This document shows, piece after piece, positions 54,372 to 63,202 of a DNA stretch of 64,000 nt (the stretch's first letter is position 1; each line of letters starts with the position of its first letter). Position numbers and translations under genes: made by a program. This stretch comes from Anaerococcus sp. Marseille-P3915 (lineage in GTDB: Bacteria > Bacillota > Clostridia > Tissierellales > Peptoniphilaceae), in NCBI RefSeq assembly GCF_900258475.1, contig NZ_LT984887.1, positions 1,066,354 to 1,130,353 on the forward strand. The letters are read 5' to 3'. The notes under the pieces were generated by a model. That model did no database searches and was not told where the DNA came from. It was given only the letters and a program-made list of their open reading frames with translations.

Positions 54372-54831
54372 CTCTTAATTTTTTAAAAAAACTTTGCAAG
54401 ATTTCAAGCGATTCTTCTGCCATAAGTCCATAAGAAATTTCTGGCACATTTAGATGGGGGCTGTCTTGGTTAATGAAATTGGTTGAAAAGCATCCTCTTT
54501 TGGGATCTGTTTGACCAACTACAAGTCTTTTTATCCTTGAATGCATTATAGCTCCCGCACACATTATGCAAGGTTCTAAAGTCGTATAGATTGTGCATTC
54601 TTCAAGTCTAAAATCTCCGATTTTTTCTCCCGCTTGTCTTAGGGCATAGATTTCTGCGTGATTTAAGGCAGATTTGCCCTTGTAGGTGAAATTGTGGCCC
54701 CTACCTACAATTTTATCCTCAAAAACAACAACGGCCCCTATTGGGACCTCGTCTATTGCTTTTGCAAGTTTGGCCTCATAGAGGGCCTCATTCATAAAAA
54801 ATTTATCTTTTTCATTAAATATATCTTGCAT
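54340..54831 (-). CDS. tadA: tRNA-specific adenosine deaminase
   Basis: The 163-residue zinc enzyme converts A34 to inosine in tRNA-Arg(ACG). The zinc ligands are in NHAEIYAL and EPCIMCAGAIMHSRI. Its ATG is 15 nt after the 3' end of a tRNA-Arg gene on the same strand, with AAAGGAAA in between, so the two may share a transcript. Confidence 0.94.
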   Translation of the reverse strand: MQDIFNEKDKFFMNEALYEAKLAKAIDEVPIGAVVVFEDKIVGRGHNFTYKGKSALNHAEIYALRQAGEKIGDFRLEECTIYTTLEPCIMCAGAIMHSRIKRLVVGQTDPKRGCFSTNFINQDSPHLNVPEISYGLMAEESLEILQSFFKKLREKNKTAKSKS

Positions 54832-54845
54832 ATAAAATTTCCTTT

Positions 54846-54922
54846 TGGTGTACCGAAGAGGATTCGAACCTCCGACACCTGCCTTAGGAGGGCAGTGCTC
54901 TATCCAGCTGAGCTACCGGTAC
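54846..54922 (-). tRNA. tRNA-Arg (CCT anticodon)
   Basis: The 77-nt cloverleaf on the minus strand has encoded CCA. The acceptor stem GTACCGG pairs with TCGGTAC (one G-T). The anticodon stem CTGCC/GGCAG holds loop CTCCTAA with anticodon CCT (54886-54888), and the T arm has GGTTCGAATC. It reads AGG codons, not the CGN set edited by TadA. Confidence 0.96.
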
Positions 54923-54925
54923 ATA

Positions 54926-54949
54926 AAAAGCAAAATAAATTTGCTTTTA
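54926..54949 (-). terminator. dacA terminator
   Basis: AAAAGCAAA and TTTGCTTTT form a 9-bp stem, followed on the minus strand by TTTTTATG. It includes the dacA stop codon and ends only a few bases before tRNA-Arg. Confidence 0.65.
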
Positions 54950-56155
54950 TCTTGCTATTAATGTTTTTAGTAGAAAATCTGAGCTATCTTTGATAGTTCT
55001 GATTATTCTTGAGAAAAGTGTCGCCCTATCTAAAGCTTTTTTAGAATAAAGGCCAACTTTTTCATGTTCATCTTTGTATGATACCTCGACTTCACCTAGG
55101 TCTTCACCTTCTTTAATAGGTGCCTTGATGCCGTCTTTTATATTATACACCACTTTTGGATTTTCGCCTTCTTTTACTATCATTTTTATATCTTCTTTAG
55201 GAAAAAGCTCTATATATCCTTGTTTTACGGTTGGATCTTTTTTTGTAGCGGCTGCTACATTTGTATCAAGAACTGTCCTTTGTGAATAATATTTGCTTAC
55301 ATAATAGATTAAATCACTCATTACAAGGTTACGGGTATCTTTTTGATCTGCTCCCATAACTACACCGATAGTCCTGAAGGTATCTTTGCTATCAAGCTTG
55401 CTCATATCACAAGTTGTAACTAAGCAAAAGCCTGCCGCATCTGTTGTTCCTGTCTTTAAACCATCGACCCCTTCGATTTCATCCATTAAAGGTATGGTTG
55501 ATTTTTTATCTATGTCCTTAGCAGGATTTTTTATCTCTCTGATAGCTGTATAATCAAGGATTTGTGGGTAAGTTTTGATTATATGAGCACTTAACTTAAA
55601 TAAATCCCTTGCAGATGATGAATTTTGAAGACCATCTTCTGTTTCTATACCGCTAGCATTGTAGTATACTTGGCTTTCAAGACCTAGCTCTTTGGCCTTT
55701 TCATTCATTTTCCTAGCAAAGGCTGCCTCTGATACTTCTAGGGTATTGGCAAGAAGATAGGCACAGTCATTTCCACTTACGGCTATAAGACCTTCTATTA
55801 ATTCTTTGACAGTATAGGTCATACCATCTTTTACGCCAAGAGCTGAATATTCCCAACTAGTTAGCTTTTCGCTTTCGCTATCTGCTACAACCTTTGTATC
55901 TAGGCTAATTTTTCCTTCATCTATGGCTTCTTCTACTAATAAAAAAGTCATGAGTTTGCTAAGAGATGCCATTGGCATTGACTCATCAGCATTTTTTTCA
56001 TAATAGACTTCGCCTGTTTCCTCATTGGCAATTAGATAGGCTTTTACATTATCATCTAGCCCTACTATCTTATTTTGGCTAGCAGCCATGCTTGTTGGCA
56101 TTAGACCTATAAGTATTGCCGCAATTAGGCTTAGTATTTTAAATTTACTCTTCAC
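54947..56155 (-). CDS. dacA: D-alanyl-D-alanine carboxypeptidase (DacA/PBP5 type)
   Basis: The 402-residue low-molecular-weight penicillin-binding protein trims peptidoglycan stem peptides outside the membrane. It has a signal peptide ending near SMAA, the SxxK motif at Ser64-Lys67 (SLSK), SGN at 127-129 and KTG at 234-236. The C-terminal beta domain ends with an amphipathic membrane anchor (RIIRTIKDSSDFLLKTL). Confidence 0.94.
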   Translation of the reverse strand: MKSKFKILSLIAAILIGLMPTSMAASQNKIVGLDDNVKAYLIANEETGEVYYEKNADESMPMASLSKLMTFLLVEEAIDEGKISLDTKVVADSESEKLTSWEYSALGVKDGMTYTVKELIEGLIAVSGNDCAYLLANTLEVSEAAFARKMNEKAKELGLESQVYYNASGIETEDGLQNSSSARDLFKLSAHIIKTYPQILDYTAIREIKNPAKDIDKKSTIPLMDEIEGVDGLKTGTTDAAGFCLVTTCDMSKLDSKDTFRTIGVVMGADQKDTRNLVMSDLIYYVSKYYSQRTVLDTNVAAATKKDPTVKQGYIELFPKEDIKMIVKEGENPKVVYNIKDGIKAPIKEGEDLGEVEVSYKDEHEKVGLYSKKALDRATLFSRIIRTIKDSSDFLLKTLIAR

Positions 56156-56163
56156 TACTCCTC

Positions 56164-57000
56164 CTAGTTTAGAAAAGATTCTAACTTTTTATAATTATCC
56201 CTCAAAAGTTTAAGAGTTTTTACATCTATTGCCCTATCATAGCTAAATCCTAAGACATCTGCCTCTTGCATACCGATTTTTCTAAACAATATACAGGCCT
56301 TAAAGAGGGAATTGTAGATATTTAATGGATTGATGTCGTGGAAGGTATCTTCCAAGTCATCCTTATATTCTTTAACTAAGGTATGGGTAAATTCTCTGCC
56401 ATCTTTTCCTATATCACGTTTGCCATTAAATTTATTAATAACATGGATCCTTAGCATATTTATTAGCTCATTTCTTAGCTCATTCATCTTTATTGATGCA
56501 GCTAGATAATTGTTTTCTTTAAGATAAAGGGATACTTCTATTGCGTAGGCAAAAAAGTTTTTGACTGTCTTTTCAAATTCATATTCTTTTATCGAGCTTA
56601 AACTATAGTCATCATTAGCAGCAAGCCTTTCGCTTCCTGGTTTGTTATATAAAAATTCTATATCATTTGGAAGAGTTTTTATAAAGGATTCTGCTATATC
56701 ACTTGCTATAATTGATTCTGATATCTTGATATCATCTTCTTTGTATAAGTCTATAGTTGTATAGGTAAACTTATTTTTGTCGATTTCTGCTATATCTTTG
56801 CTTCTTTTGCTAAAGATCACATCTTCAAATAGACTTTCAAATTCCTCTTCAAGTTTGCCTATTATTACATTGTTAACTATAGTATAAATGTGATAAAATT
56901 CATCATTGTTATATCTTTTGATATAAAAAATAGATTCTATCGACTCATTTTTATTGGCATAATCTTTTATTCTTTGTGAAATATCATTTCTCATTTTCAC
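56164..57000 (-). CDS. Nucleotidyltransferase-like protein, AadE-related
   Basis: This 278-residue cytoplasmic protein resembles the C-terminal helical part of aminoglycoside 6-adenylyltransferases (LRNELINMLRIHVINKF, then GKDGREF). The N-terminal catalytic GSR..DYD pattern is not present in clear form, so it is a distant or inactive relative. Resistance should not be assumed. It overlaps the Nudix gene by 17 bp. Confidence 0.55.
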   Translation of the reverse strand: MKMRNDISQRIKDYANKNESIESIFYIKRYNNDEFYHIYTIVNNVIIGKLEEEFESLFEDVIFSKRSKDIAEIDKNKFTYTTIDLYKEDDIKISESIIASDIAESFIKTLPNDIEFLYNKPGSERLAANDDYSLSSIKEYEFEKTVKNFFAYAIEVSLYLKENNYLAASIKMNELRNELINMLRIHVINKFNGKRDIGKDGREFTHTLVKEYKDDLEDTFHDINPLNIYNSLFKACILFRKIGMQEADVLGFSYDRAIDVKTLKLLRDNYKKLESFLN

Positions 57001-57574
57001 ACCAACTTTCTATAAAGCGTTTTAATAACCTTGCAGTGAGTCCCCATATGACAGGCTCTGTGTCATAAAAGGAAAGCTCACTTACACCTGCCACAAATTT
57101 ATAGTCTATACCATTTGGTATTTTCTCAAAGGGAAAGCCTTGTGGAAAATTTAATCTATATGGACAAACATAGGTTACAGGCGGGTTGGATTTTAGAAAA
57201 TCAATATCAACTGTAAATATCGTTTCTACTTCTTTATTATACTTTATTTCATCGAAATTTTTATTAATTCTTCCATAAAAACTCTTGATATAACTATTGG
57301 AAGATGTTAGAATTGTCGATGAATATCCTAAATACTCAATATCATCCTCATCTAAGAGGAGTTCTTCCATAGTCTCTCTTATGGCTGCATCCTTAAAATT
57401 TTCACCTTCTTCAAGACCACCACCCGGAAATGATACCTCACCAGGCTGTCTAACTAGTTTGCTTCTTTTTTCAAATAGTATATGGTCTTTGCCATTTACT
57501 TCTATTATAGGAATGAAGACTGCATAAAAAGATAATTTTTCATAAAAGTCATCATCTACTTTTAAATATTTCAT
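56984..57574 (-). CDS. Nudix hydrolase, CoA pyrophosphatase type
   Basis: The protein of about 196 residues has the Nudix box GGGLEEGENFKDAAIRETMEEL and the RQPGEVSFPGG segment of NudL/CoA pyrophosphatases. It may cleave CoA or acyl-CoA. The frame opens further upstream; ATG 57574 has AGAGG before it and the conserved start. Confidence 0.87.
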   Translation of the reverse strand: MKYLKVDDDFYEKLSFYAVFIPIIEVNGKDHILFEKRSKLVRQPGEVSFPGGGLEEGENFKDAAIRETMEELLLDEDDIEYLGYSSTILTSSNSYIKSFYGRINKNFDEIKYNKEVETIFTVDIDFLKSNPPVTYVCPYRLNFPQGFPFEKIPNGIDYKFVAGVSELSFYDTEPVIWGLTARLLKRFIESWCENEK

Positions 57575-57657
57575 ATAAACCTCTAATAAAATCATATATA
57601 AATTGAGTGATAAAGTCAAGTTTAATAGTATAATAAATTGTCATGAAAGGAGATTTT

Positions 57658-58065
57658 ATGTTTAAAGAATTTAAAGAGTTTATATCACGTGGAAATGTGA
57701 TTGATATGGCTATAGGTATCATCATGGGTTCTGCCTTTACTGCTATTGTAAAAAGCATGGTTGATGATCTACTAATGCCAATTATAGCCGGCCTTACTGC
57801 TGGTGTTAATTATGAAGACCTTGTAATAAATATTGGTGGGGCTAGCCTTAAAATCGGCAACTTTATAAATGCTATTATTTCATTTTTAATCATTGCCTTT
57901 GTAATGTTCTTGATAGTTAAAGCCATAAATTCTCTACACAAAAAAGAAGAGAAAGAAGTGACTACAAAAGATTGTCCTTACTGCCAAAGTGAAATTGATA
58001 TCAAGGCTAGTAGATGTCCACACTGTACATCTAAGCTTGAAAACTATTCAAACGAATTAGAATAA
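57658..58065 (+). CDS. mscL: Large-conductance mechanosensitive channel with zinc ribbon
   Basis: The 135-residue channel has the amphipathic start MFKEFKEFISRGNVIDMAIG, TM1 and TM2, then a C-terminal tail in which Cys106-x2-Cys109 and Cys120-x2-Cys123 form a zinc ribbon instead of the usual coiled-coil end. The pore releases solutes under osmotic downshock. AAAGGAG precedes ATG 57658; an earlier in-frame ATG is inside the ribosome site. Confidence 0.94.
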   Translation: MFKEFKEFISRGNVIDMAIGIIMGSAFTAIVKSMVDDLLMPIIAGLTAGVNYEDLVINIGGASLKIGNFINAIISFLIIAFVMFLIVKAINSLHKKEEKEVTTKDCPYCQSEIDIKASRCPHCTSKLENYSNELE

Positions 58066-58069
58066 TTTA

Positions 58070-58106
58070 AAAGTCCCGATCTTAGTTTTCTAAGTCGGGA
58101 CTTTTT
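58070..58106. terminator. Bidirectional terminator
   Basis: AGTCCCGA..CTTAG pairs with CTAAG..TCGGGACT with a TTTT loop, followed by TTTTTC on the plus strand and by AAATTATT-type sequence on the minus. It serves both mscL and topA. Confidence 0.8.
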
Positions 58107-60164
58107 CTATCTTTTCTTCTCTTTTACATAGTCACAGGCTGAGCATTTTATCTCGTCTGTCTTTCTATTTTTCTTATGGATTAGGAGATTGCCGCATTCT
58201 GGGCATTTTTCACCTGTTGGTGGATCCCATAGGGCGTAGTCACAATCTGGGAAATTATTGCAACCATAAAATCTCTTACCCCTCTTTGATACCTTCTCTA
58301 TTATCTCTCCATCCTTACATTTTGGACATTTGACTCCAGTTGTTTTTATTATTGACTTGGTAAAGTCACAATCTGGAAAACCAGTGCATCCAATAAATTT
58401 ACCATTGCGTCCGTGCTTTATGGCCAAAGGCTTGCCGCATTTTGGACATTTTTCATCAAGGACCTTATCTTTTACCTTATAATCTGTAGTGTCTTTCTTG
58501 ACATTTTCCATATCCTTGCTGAAATCCTTATAAAAAGCTCCTAGGACATCCTTCCAGAAAACTTCATTTTCTGCTATCTTATCCAATTGACTTTCCATTT
58601 CAGCTGTAAATTCTACATTTATTACATCGTCAAAATTTTCTTGGAGGAAGTCATTTACAGTTTTTCCTAACTTTGTAGGATATATTGACCTACCATCTAG
58701 CTCGACGTAATTTCTTGACATAATTTGGTTGATTGTTGCTGAATAGGTTGATGGCCTACCGATTCCAAATTCTTCTAGGGTCTTTACTAACGATGCTTCT
58801 GTATATCTTGCAGGTGGATTTGTAAAGTGCTGGTCTTTTTCAATCTTTGTAGCACTTATGACATCCCTTTCATTTAAGTCTGGCAAAATATTTTCATTAT
58901 CAAGATTTCCTGATAACTTATTAAAACCATCAAAGATTGTAATTTTACCATTTGACCTAAAGATTAAACCATTATTATCAAAGCTAATTTGTGTTGAAAG
59001 ATATTCGTAATCTGCCATCTGGCTTGCTACTACCCTAGACCAGATTAGCTTATAGAGCTTATATTGTTGGTCTGATAAATAGGCCTTTAGGCTTATTGGG
59101 TCCCTGTAGATGGATGTTGGTCTTATAGCTTCGTGGGCATCTTGGCTGCCCTTTTTCTTTGCTCCATAGGTCTTACCCTTAGAGGCATACTTTTCTCCAT
59201 ACTTTTCCTTGATATATTTGAGGGATTCGCCTACTATCTCGCTTGAAATCCTTGTGGCATCTGTTCTCATGTAGGATATTAGACCTACAGTTCCCTCATG
59301 GCCAATGTCTATACCCTCGTAGAGCTGTTGGGCTAATTGCATGGTAAATTTGGTTGAAAAACCAAGCTTATTAGATGCATCTTGTTGGAGAGTTGAAGTT
59401 GTGTATGGGGCCTGAGCCTTACGTCTTTTCTTTGTTTTTGTAACATTGACTACTTCAAATTTATCCTTGTCAATCTTATTTAAGACCTTATCAGCTCCGG
59501 ATTCGTTTGAAACTTTCATTTTTTTACTCTTTGATCCATAAAACTCAGATTCAAAGTCTATATTTTCATATTTATGTTTGGCCTTGATGGTCCAATATTC
59601 TTCTGGGATAAATTTATCGATCTCATCTTGCCTATCTACTACTAGCTTGAGGGCAATGGATTGAACACGACCTGCTGATAGGCCTGCCTTGACTCTCTTC
59701 CAAAGGATTGGACTTATTTCATAACCTACTATCCTATCCATGACCCTTCTTGCCTGTTGGGCATCTACAAGGTTCTTGTCGATTTTCCTTGGGTTTTTGA
59801 TAGCATTTAGGACGTTATTTTTAGTTATTTCATGAAATTCCACCCTATTTTTCGCCTCTGGATCTAGACCTAAAAGAAATTGCAAGTGCCAGCTTATGGC
59901 CTCACCTTCCCTATCAGGGTCTGTCGCAAGATAAATATTATCAGCATTATCAGCTTCTTTTTTTAATTCATTAATAGTTTTCGCCCTGCCCCTTACTTTT
60001 ATGTATTCAGGTTCAAAGTTATTTTCTATATCAACTCCAAATTTAGACTTAGGCAAATCTCTTAGGTGGCCTACTGTGGCCTTTACCTTATAATTTCTGC
60101 CTAGCATTTTTGAAATTGACCTAGCCTTGGTTGGCGACTCAACTATTACTAGATTTTTTGCCAA
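58107..60164 (-). CDS. topA: DNA topoisomerase I
   Basis: The 685-residue type IA enzyme relaxes negative supercoils. The Toprim start (LVIVESPTKARSISKMLG), ATDPDREGEAISWH and the catalytic SYMRTDATRIS tyrosine are present. Three C-terminal zinc fingers follow (CPKCGKPL..CTGFPDC, CPKCKDGE..CNNFPDC, CPECGNLL..CSAC). It follows dprA by four bases. Confidence 0.97.
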   Translation of the reverse strand: MAKNLVIVESPTKARSISKMLGRNYKVKATVGHLRDLPKSKFGVDIENNFEPEYIKVRGRAKTINELKKEADNADNIYLATDPDREGEAISWHLQFLLGLDPEAKNRVEFHEITKNNVLNAIKNPRKIDKNLVDAQQARRVMDRIVGYEISPILWKRVKAGLSAGRVQSIALKLVVDRQDEIDKFIPEEYWTIKAKHKYENIDFESEFYGSKSKKMKVSNESGADKVLNKIDKDKFEVVNVTKTKKRRKAQAPYTTSTLQQDASNKLGFSTKFTMQLAQQLYEGIDIGHEGTVGLISYMRTDATRISSEIVGESLKYIKEKYGEKYASKGKTYGAKKKGSQDAHEAIRPTSIYRDPISLKAYLSDQQYKLYKLIWSRVVASQMADYEYLSTQISFDNNGLIFRSNGKITIFDGFNKLSGNLDNENILPDLNERDVISATKIEKDQHFTNPPARYTEASLVKTLEEFGIGRPSTYSATINQIMSRNYVELDGRSIYPTKLGKTVNDFLQENFDDVINVEFTAEMESQLDKIAENEVFWKDVLGAFYKDFSKDMENVKKDTTDYKVKDKVLDEKCPKCGKPLAIKHGRNGKFIGCTGFPDCDFTKSIIKTTGVKCPKCKDGEIIEKVSKRGKRFYGCNNFPDCDYALWDPPTGEKCPECGNLLIHKKNRKTDEIKCSACDYVKEKKR

Positions 60165-60168
60165 ATTC

Positions 60169-61254
60169 TCACTCCTTTATGGTAAATTCGTTATTTCCAA
60201 TATTTTCGATTATATCTTTAAGCTCCAAACTCGTAAGCAAAAAGTTTATTACATCTATTTCTAAATCCAAATTTAATGATAGGTCATCTGGATTTGAGTT
60301 TGGGTTATTCTCAATATATCTTACTACAGCCTCTTCATCCTTATCAAGGGCAGAATAATCTATTTGTCTTTTTGTGGCCTTCCTATCTAAAAGATAATCA
60401 AGCTCTTCAAGGATATCATCGGCATTTGTTATAAGTTTTGATCCTTCCTGTATTAGCATATTTGTGCCCTTTGAATAAATGGAATTGATATTGCCAGGAA
60501 CGGCAAAAACTTCCTTGCCTTGTTCTAGGGCACACCTAGTTGTAATCATTGTTCCTGACTTCTCCTTAGCTTCTATAACAACAGTTGCCAGAGAAATCCC
60601 TGATATTATCCTATTTCTCCTCGGAAAATTGTAGGCTAAAGGCTGAGTTCCTAGGGGAAATTCTGAAAGAATTAAGCCTTCTTCAGCAATTTTTTCGTAC
60701 AAAAACTTATTGGCCTTGGGGTAAATCTCATCAATCCCACAGCCAATCACCCCGATTGTCCTGCCTCCCACATCAAGTGTTGCCTTATGGCACATGGCAT
60801 CTATCCCATAAGCAAGGCCTGATACTGTGGTTAATCCTGCTGCTGACACCTGACTGGCTAGGTTTTTGCAGGCCCACTTACCATAGTCCGTACACTTTCT
60901 AGCACCAACAAAGGCAATAGACTTACTATCATTTTCCTGATCAAGCCTTCCCTTATAATAAAGGATGGCTGGTCTATCGTCTATATATCTGAGGTTTTCT
61001 GGATAGTCATCATCAAGGATTGTAACATAATTTATTCCAAGCCTCTGGATTTTTTCATAATATTTTTCAAAGGCCTCGAGGTTTTTGTAGTCAAATATCT
61101 TTTCATAAAGCTTATCGAATAAATTGGAAAAATATGGCCTATCCTTTTCGAAAAAATCCTCAAGTAGATTTTCTTCATACAAGTCAAGGATGGTCATATT
61201 ATTTATGTATATAAAGTTTAAATATAATAAAATTTCTCTCTTATCAAAACGCAT
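60169..61254 (-). CDS. dprA: DNA processing protein DprA
   Basis: The 361-residue single-strand DNA-binding protein loads RecA in natural transformation. The Rossmann-like core has AFVGARKCTDYGKWA, VSGLAYGIDAMCHKATL and NFPRRNRIISG. A C-terminal winged-helix-like part follows. It sits in the conserved rbgA-rnhB-yraN-dprA-topA run. No other competence genes are here. Confidence 0.95.
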   Translation of the reverse strand: MRFDKREILLYLNFIYINNMTILDLYEENLLEDFFEKDRPYFSNLFDKLYEKIFDYKNLEAFEKYYEKIQRLGINYVTILDDDYPENLRYIDDRPAILYYKGRLDQENDSKSIAFVGARKCTDYGKWACKNLASQVSAAGLTTVSGLAYGIDAMCHKATLDVGGRTIGVIGCGIDEIYPKANKFLYEKIAEEGLILSEFPLGTQPLAYNFPRRNRIISGISLATVVIEAKEKSGTMITTRCALEQGKEVFAVPGNINSIYSKGTNMLIQEGSKLITNADDILEELDYLLDRKATKRQIDYSALDKDEEAVVRYIENNPNSNPDDLSLNLDLEIDVINFLLTSLELKDIIENIGNNEFTIKE

Positions 61255-61591
61255 TTTCTATGTAATTTATCTTTCTTGTATCAAGGTAAACTTCGCACAC
61301 ATCATAGCGGCTGATGAAGTCAAACATCTTATTTTCCGCTAAAAAGGCCTGGCTTGCCTTGATAATTCTCTGTTGCTTATAAAAATCCACAGCCTCTGCT
61401 GCATAGGCGAAGTTATCACTCTTTCTAGTCTTAACCTCAACAAAGGCAAGGGTTTGGTCCTTGAAGGCAATTATATCAATTTCCCCAAAGGTCTTGGAAA
61501 AATTCCTAGCAAGTATCCTATAGCCATTTTCTAGCAAATATTTTTCAGTGAGATTTTCTCCAAAATCTCCAATATTTCTCTTAAGTGTCAT
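61244..61591 (-). CDS. YraN/UPF0102-family protein
   Basis: The 115-residue protein has an endonuclease-like fold with the GEIDIIAFKDQTLAFVEVKTR active-site pattern (D..E-x-K). A role in DNA repair or uptake is suggested in the family. It overlaps rnhB by 4 bp and dprA by 11 bp. Confidence 0.9.
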   Translation of the reverse strand: MTLKRNIGDFGENLTEKYLLENGYRILARNFSKTFGEIDIIAFKDQTLAFVEVKTRKSDNFAYAAEAVDFYKQQRIIKASQAFLAENKMFDFISRYDVCEVYLDTRKINYIENAF

Positions 61592-62211
61592 ATGAAAGAT
61601 AGCTGCCTTTCGTGAAATTTCCTAAGGAAGGTCTGCCTATGGATGGGTGTTTCTCCAAGCCTTTCAAGGCCTTCATAGTGGGCCTTTGTCCCGTAGCCAA
61701 AATTTGTCTCAAAATGGTAGCCCGGATAAATTTTTGCAAAATTAATCATGATATCATCCCTTCTTATCTTGGCTAAAATTGAGGCACAGGAGATGGCATA
61801 TTCGTTAAGATCTCCCTTTACAATGTTTAATTGGGGAATAGGGGTATTAATCCTTTCAGCATCGATTAAGACTATATCTGGGACAATTTCAAGGCCATTT
61901 AGAGCATCTTCCATGGCCCTATGGGTTGCTTCCTTTATATTAAGCTGGTCAATCTTATGATTATTGGCATAGCCATAGGAATATGCTAGACAGTCTTTGA
62001 GGATTTTCTCCTTTAAATCTAGCATTTTCTTGCGGCTTAGCTTTTTAGAATCGGTGACCCCCTCTATGTGAGAATCCTTTTTCATAATCACAGCACAGGT
62101 CACAACTGGCCCTGCCAAAGGCCCCCTGCCCACCTCATCTATACCTGCTAGGTAGTCATATTTTTCATATATTTCTTTTTTTATGTCATCATTGTATTCT
62201 GAATATTTCAT
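61588..62211 (-). CDS. rnhB: Ribonuclease HII
   Basis: The 207-residue enzyme removes ribonucleotides from RNA-DNA hybrids. The catalytic acidic residues sit in GIDEVGRGPLAGPVV and in the later VLIDAERIN. It overlaps rbgA by 4 bp. Confidence 0.95.
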   Translation of the reverse strand: MKYSEYNDDIKKEIYEKYDYLAGIDEVGRGPLAGPVVTCAVIMKKDSHIEGVTDSKKLSRKKMLDLKEKILKDCLAYSYGYANNHKIDQLNIKEATHRAMEDALNGLEIVPDIVLIDAERINTPIPQLNIVKGDLNEYAISCASILAKIRRDDIMINFAKIYPGYHFETNFGYGTKAHYEGLERLGETPIHRQTFLRKFHERQLSFI

Positions 62212-63050
62212 ATCTTCTCAAGGGTAATTCTTCCAAGCTTGCCAGTTCTAAAGTCATTTAGGATAATTGTCGCAGTCCTTGTATAGTCGAAATCTCCACC
62301 AGCTATGAGGGCCCCACGCTTTTTAGCTATTGCTTCATATATTTCAATGGCCTTGGCATTTGGATCTATCCCATACCTTTCTACAAGATTTTCTGGATAT
62401 AAGTTCTTCATCTCATCTAGGAAATATAGGGTCAAGTCTTCTATATTTAGGATTTCATCCTTAATAGCATTAGTAAAAGATAAGTGAAGACCTGTCCTAT
62501 CGTCAAATTTTGGCCACAAAACCCCAGGAGTATCTAAAAGCTGGATATTAGCATCAGTCCTTATCCATTGCTTAGTTTGAGTAACACCTGGACGGTTGCC
62601 AACCCTTGCCCCCTTTTTCTTTGATACATTATTAATAAAGGTAGACTTGCCAGAGTTTGGAATCCCAACAATCATCATCCTAATTAGGGGATTGTCAATG
62701 TTTTTTTCCTTATGTTTGTCAAACTTATCCTTCAAGACCACTCTTGCATGGTCATAAATTCTCTTAGTATTGATTTTCTCCTTAGAATTAAGCAAGATAG
62801 CCTCAATCCCCTCATCATGAAAATGCCTAATCCACTTTTGATTTTCAACAGGGTCTGCCAAATCAGCCTTATTCATAATCATAAGTCTAGGCTTGGTCCC
62901 AAGTATATCATCAAACATAGGATTTCTAGAAGATTCAGGAATCCTCGCATCAATTATTTCAAGAACTATATCGACAAGCTTCAGATTTTTCTCTATTTCT
63001 TCCTTGGTCTTTTTCATATGACCAGGAAACCAATTTATATTAAGTGCCAT
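62208..63050 (-). CDS. rbgA: Ribosome biogenesis GTPase RbgA/YlqF
   Basis: The 280-residue circularly permuted GTPase acts late in 50S assembly. Its motif order is G4 (MNKADL), G1 (GIPNSGKSTF), then G3 (DTPGVLWP), with the C-terminal RNA-binding domain. ATG 63050 opens the conserved NWFPGHMKK start. It heads the rbgA-rnhB-yraN-dprA-topA unit. Confidence 0.96.
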   Translation of the reverse strand: MALNINWFPGHMKKTKEEIEKNLKLVDIVLEIIDARIPESSRNPMFDDILGTKPRLMIMNKADLADPVENQKWIRHFHDEGIEAILLNSKEKINTKRIYDHARVVLKDKFDKHKEKNIDNPLIRMMIVGIPNSGKSTFINNVSKKKGARVGNRPGVTQTKQWIRTDANIQLLDTPGVLWPKFDDRTGLHLSFTNAIKDEILNIEDLTLYFLDEMKNLYPENLVERYGIDPNAKAIEIYEAIAKKRGALIAGGDFDYTRTATIILNDFRTGKLGRITLEKI

Positions 63051-63150
63051 ATCTATCTCCTAACTACTACCTTCTATTATACATAAGTATTGTAAAATTG
63101 CATTTTATCTATTTATAAGTCTATAAATATTATATCAAAAATGTATAAAT

Positions 63151-63197
63151 AAAAAAATACCACAGTTTTAAAGTAAAATTCTTACTTAACTGTGGTA
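63151..63197 (-). terminator. Terminator of the ABC exporter gene
   Basis: TACCACAGTT (63158-63167) and AACTGTGGTA (63188-63197) form a 10-bp stem with an inner AAGTAA/TTACTT pairing, followed on the minus strand by TTTTTTTATTT. Confidence 0.8.
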
Positions 63198-63202
63198 ATT
63201 TC

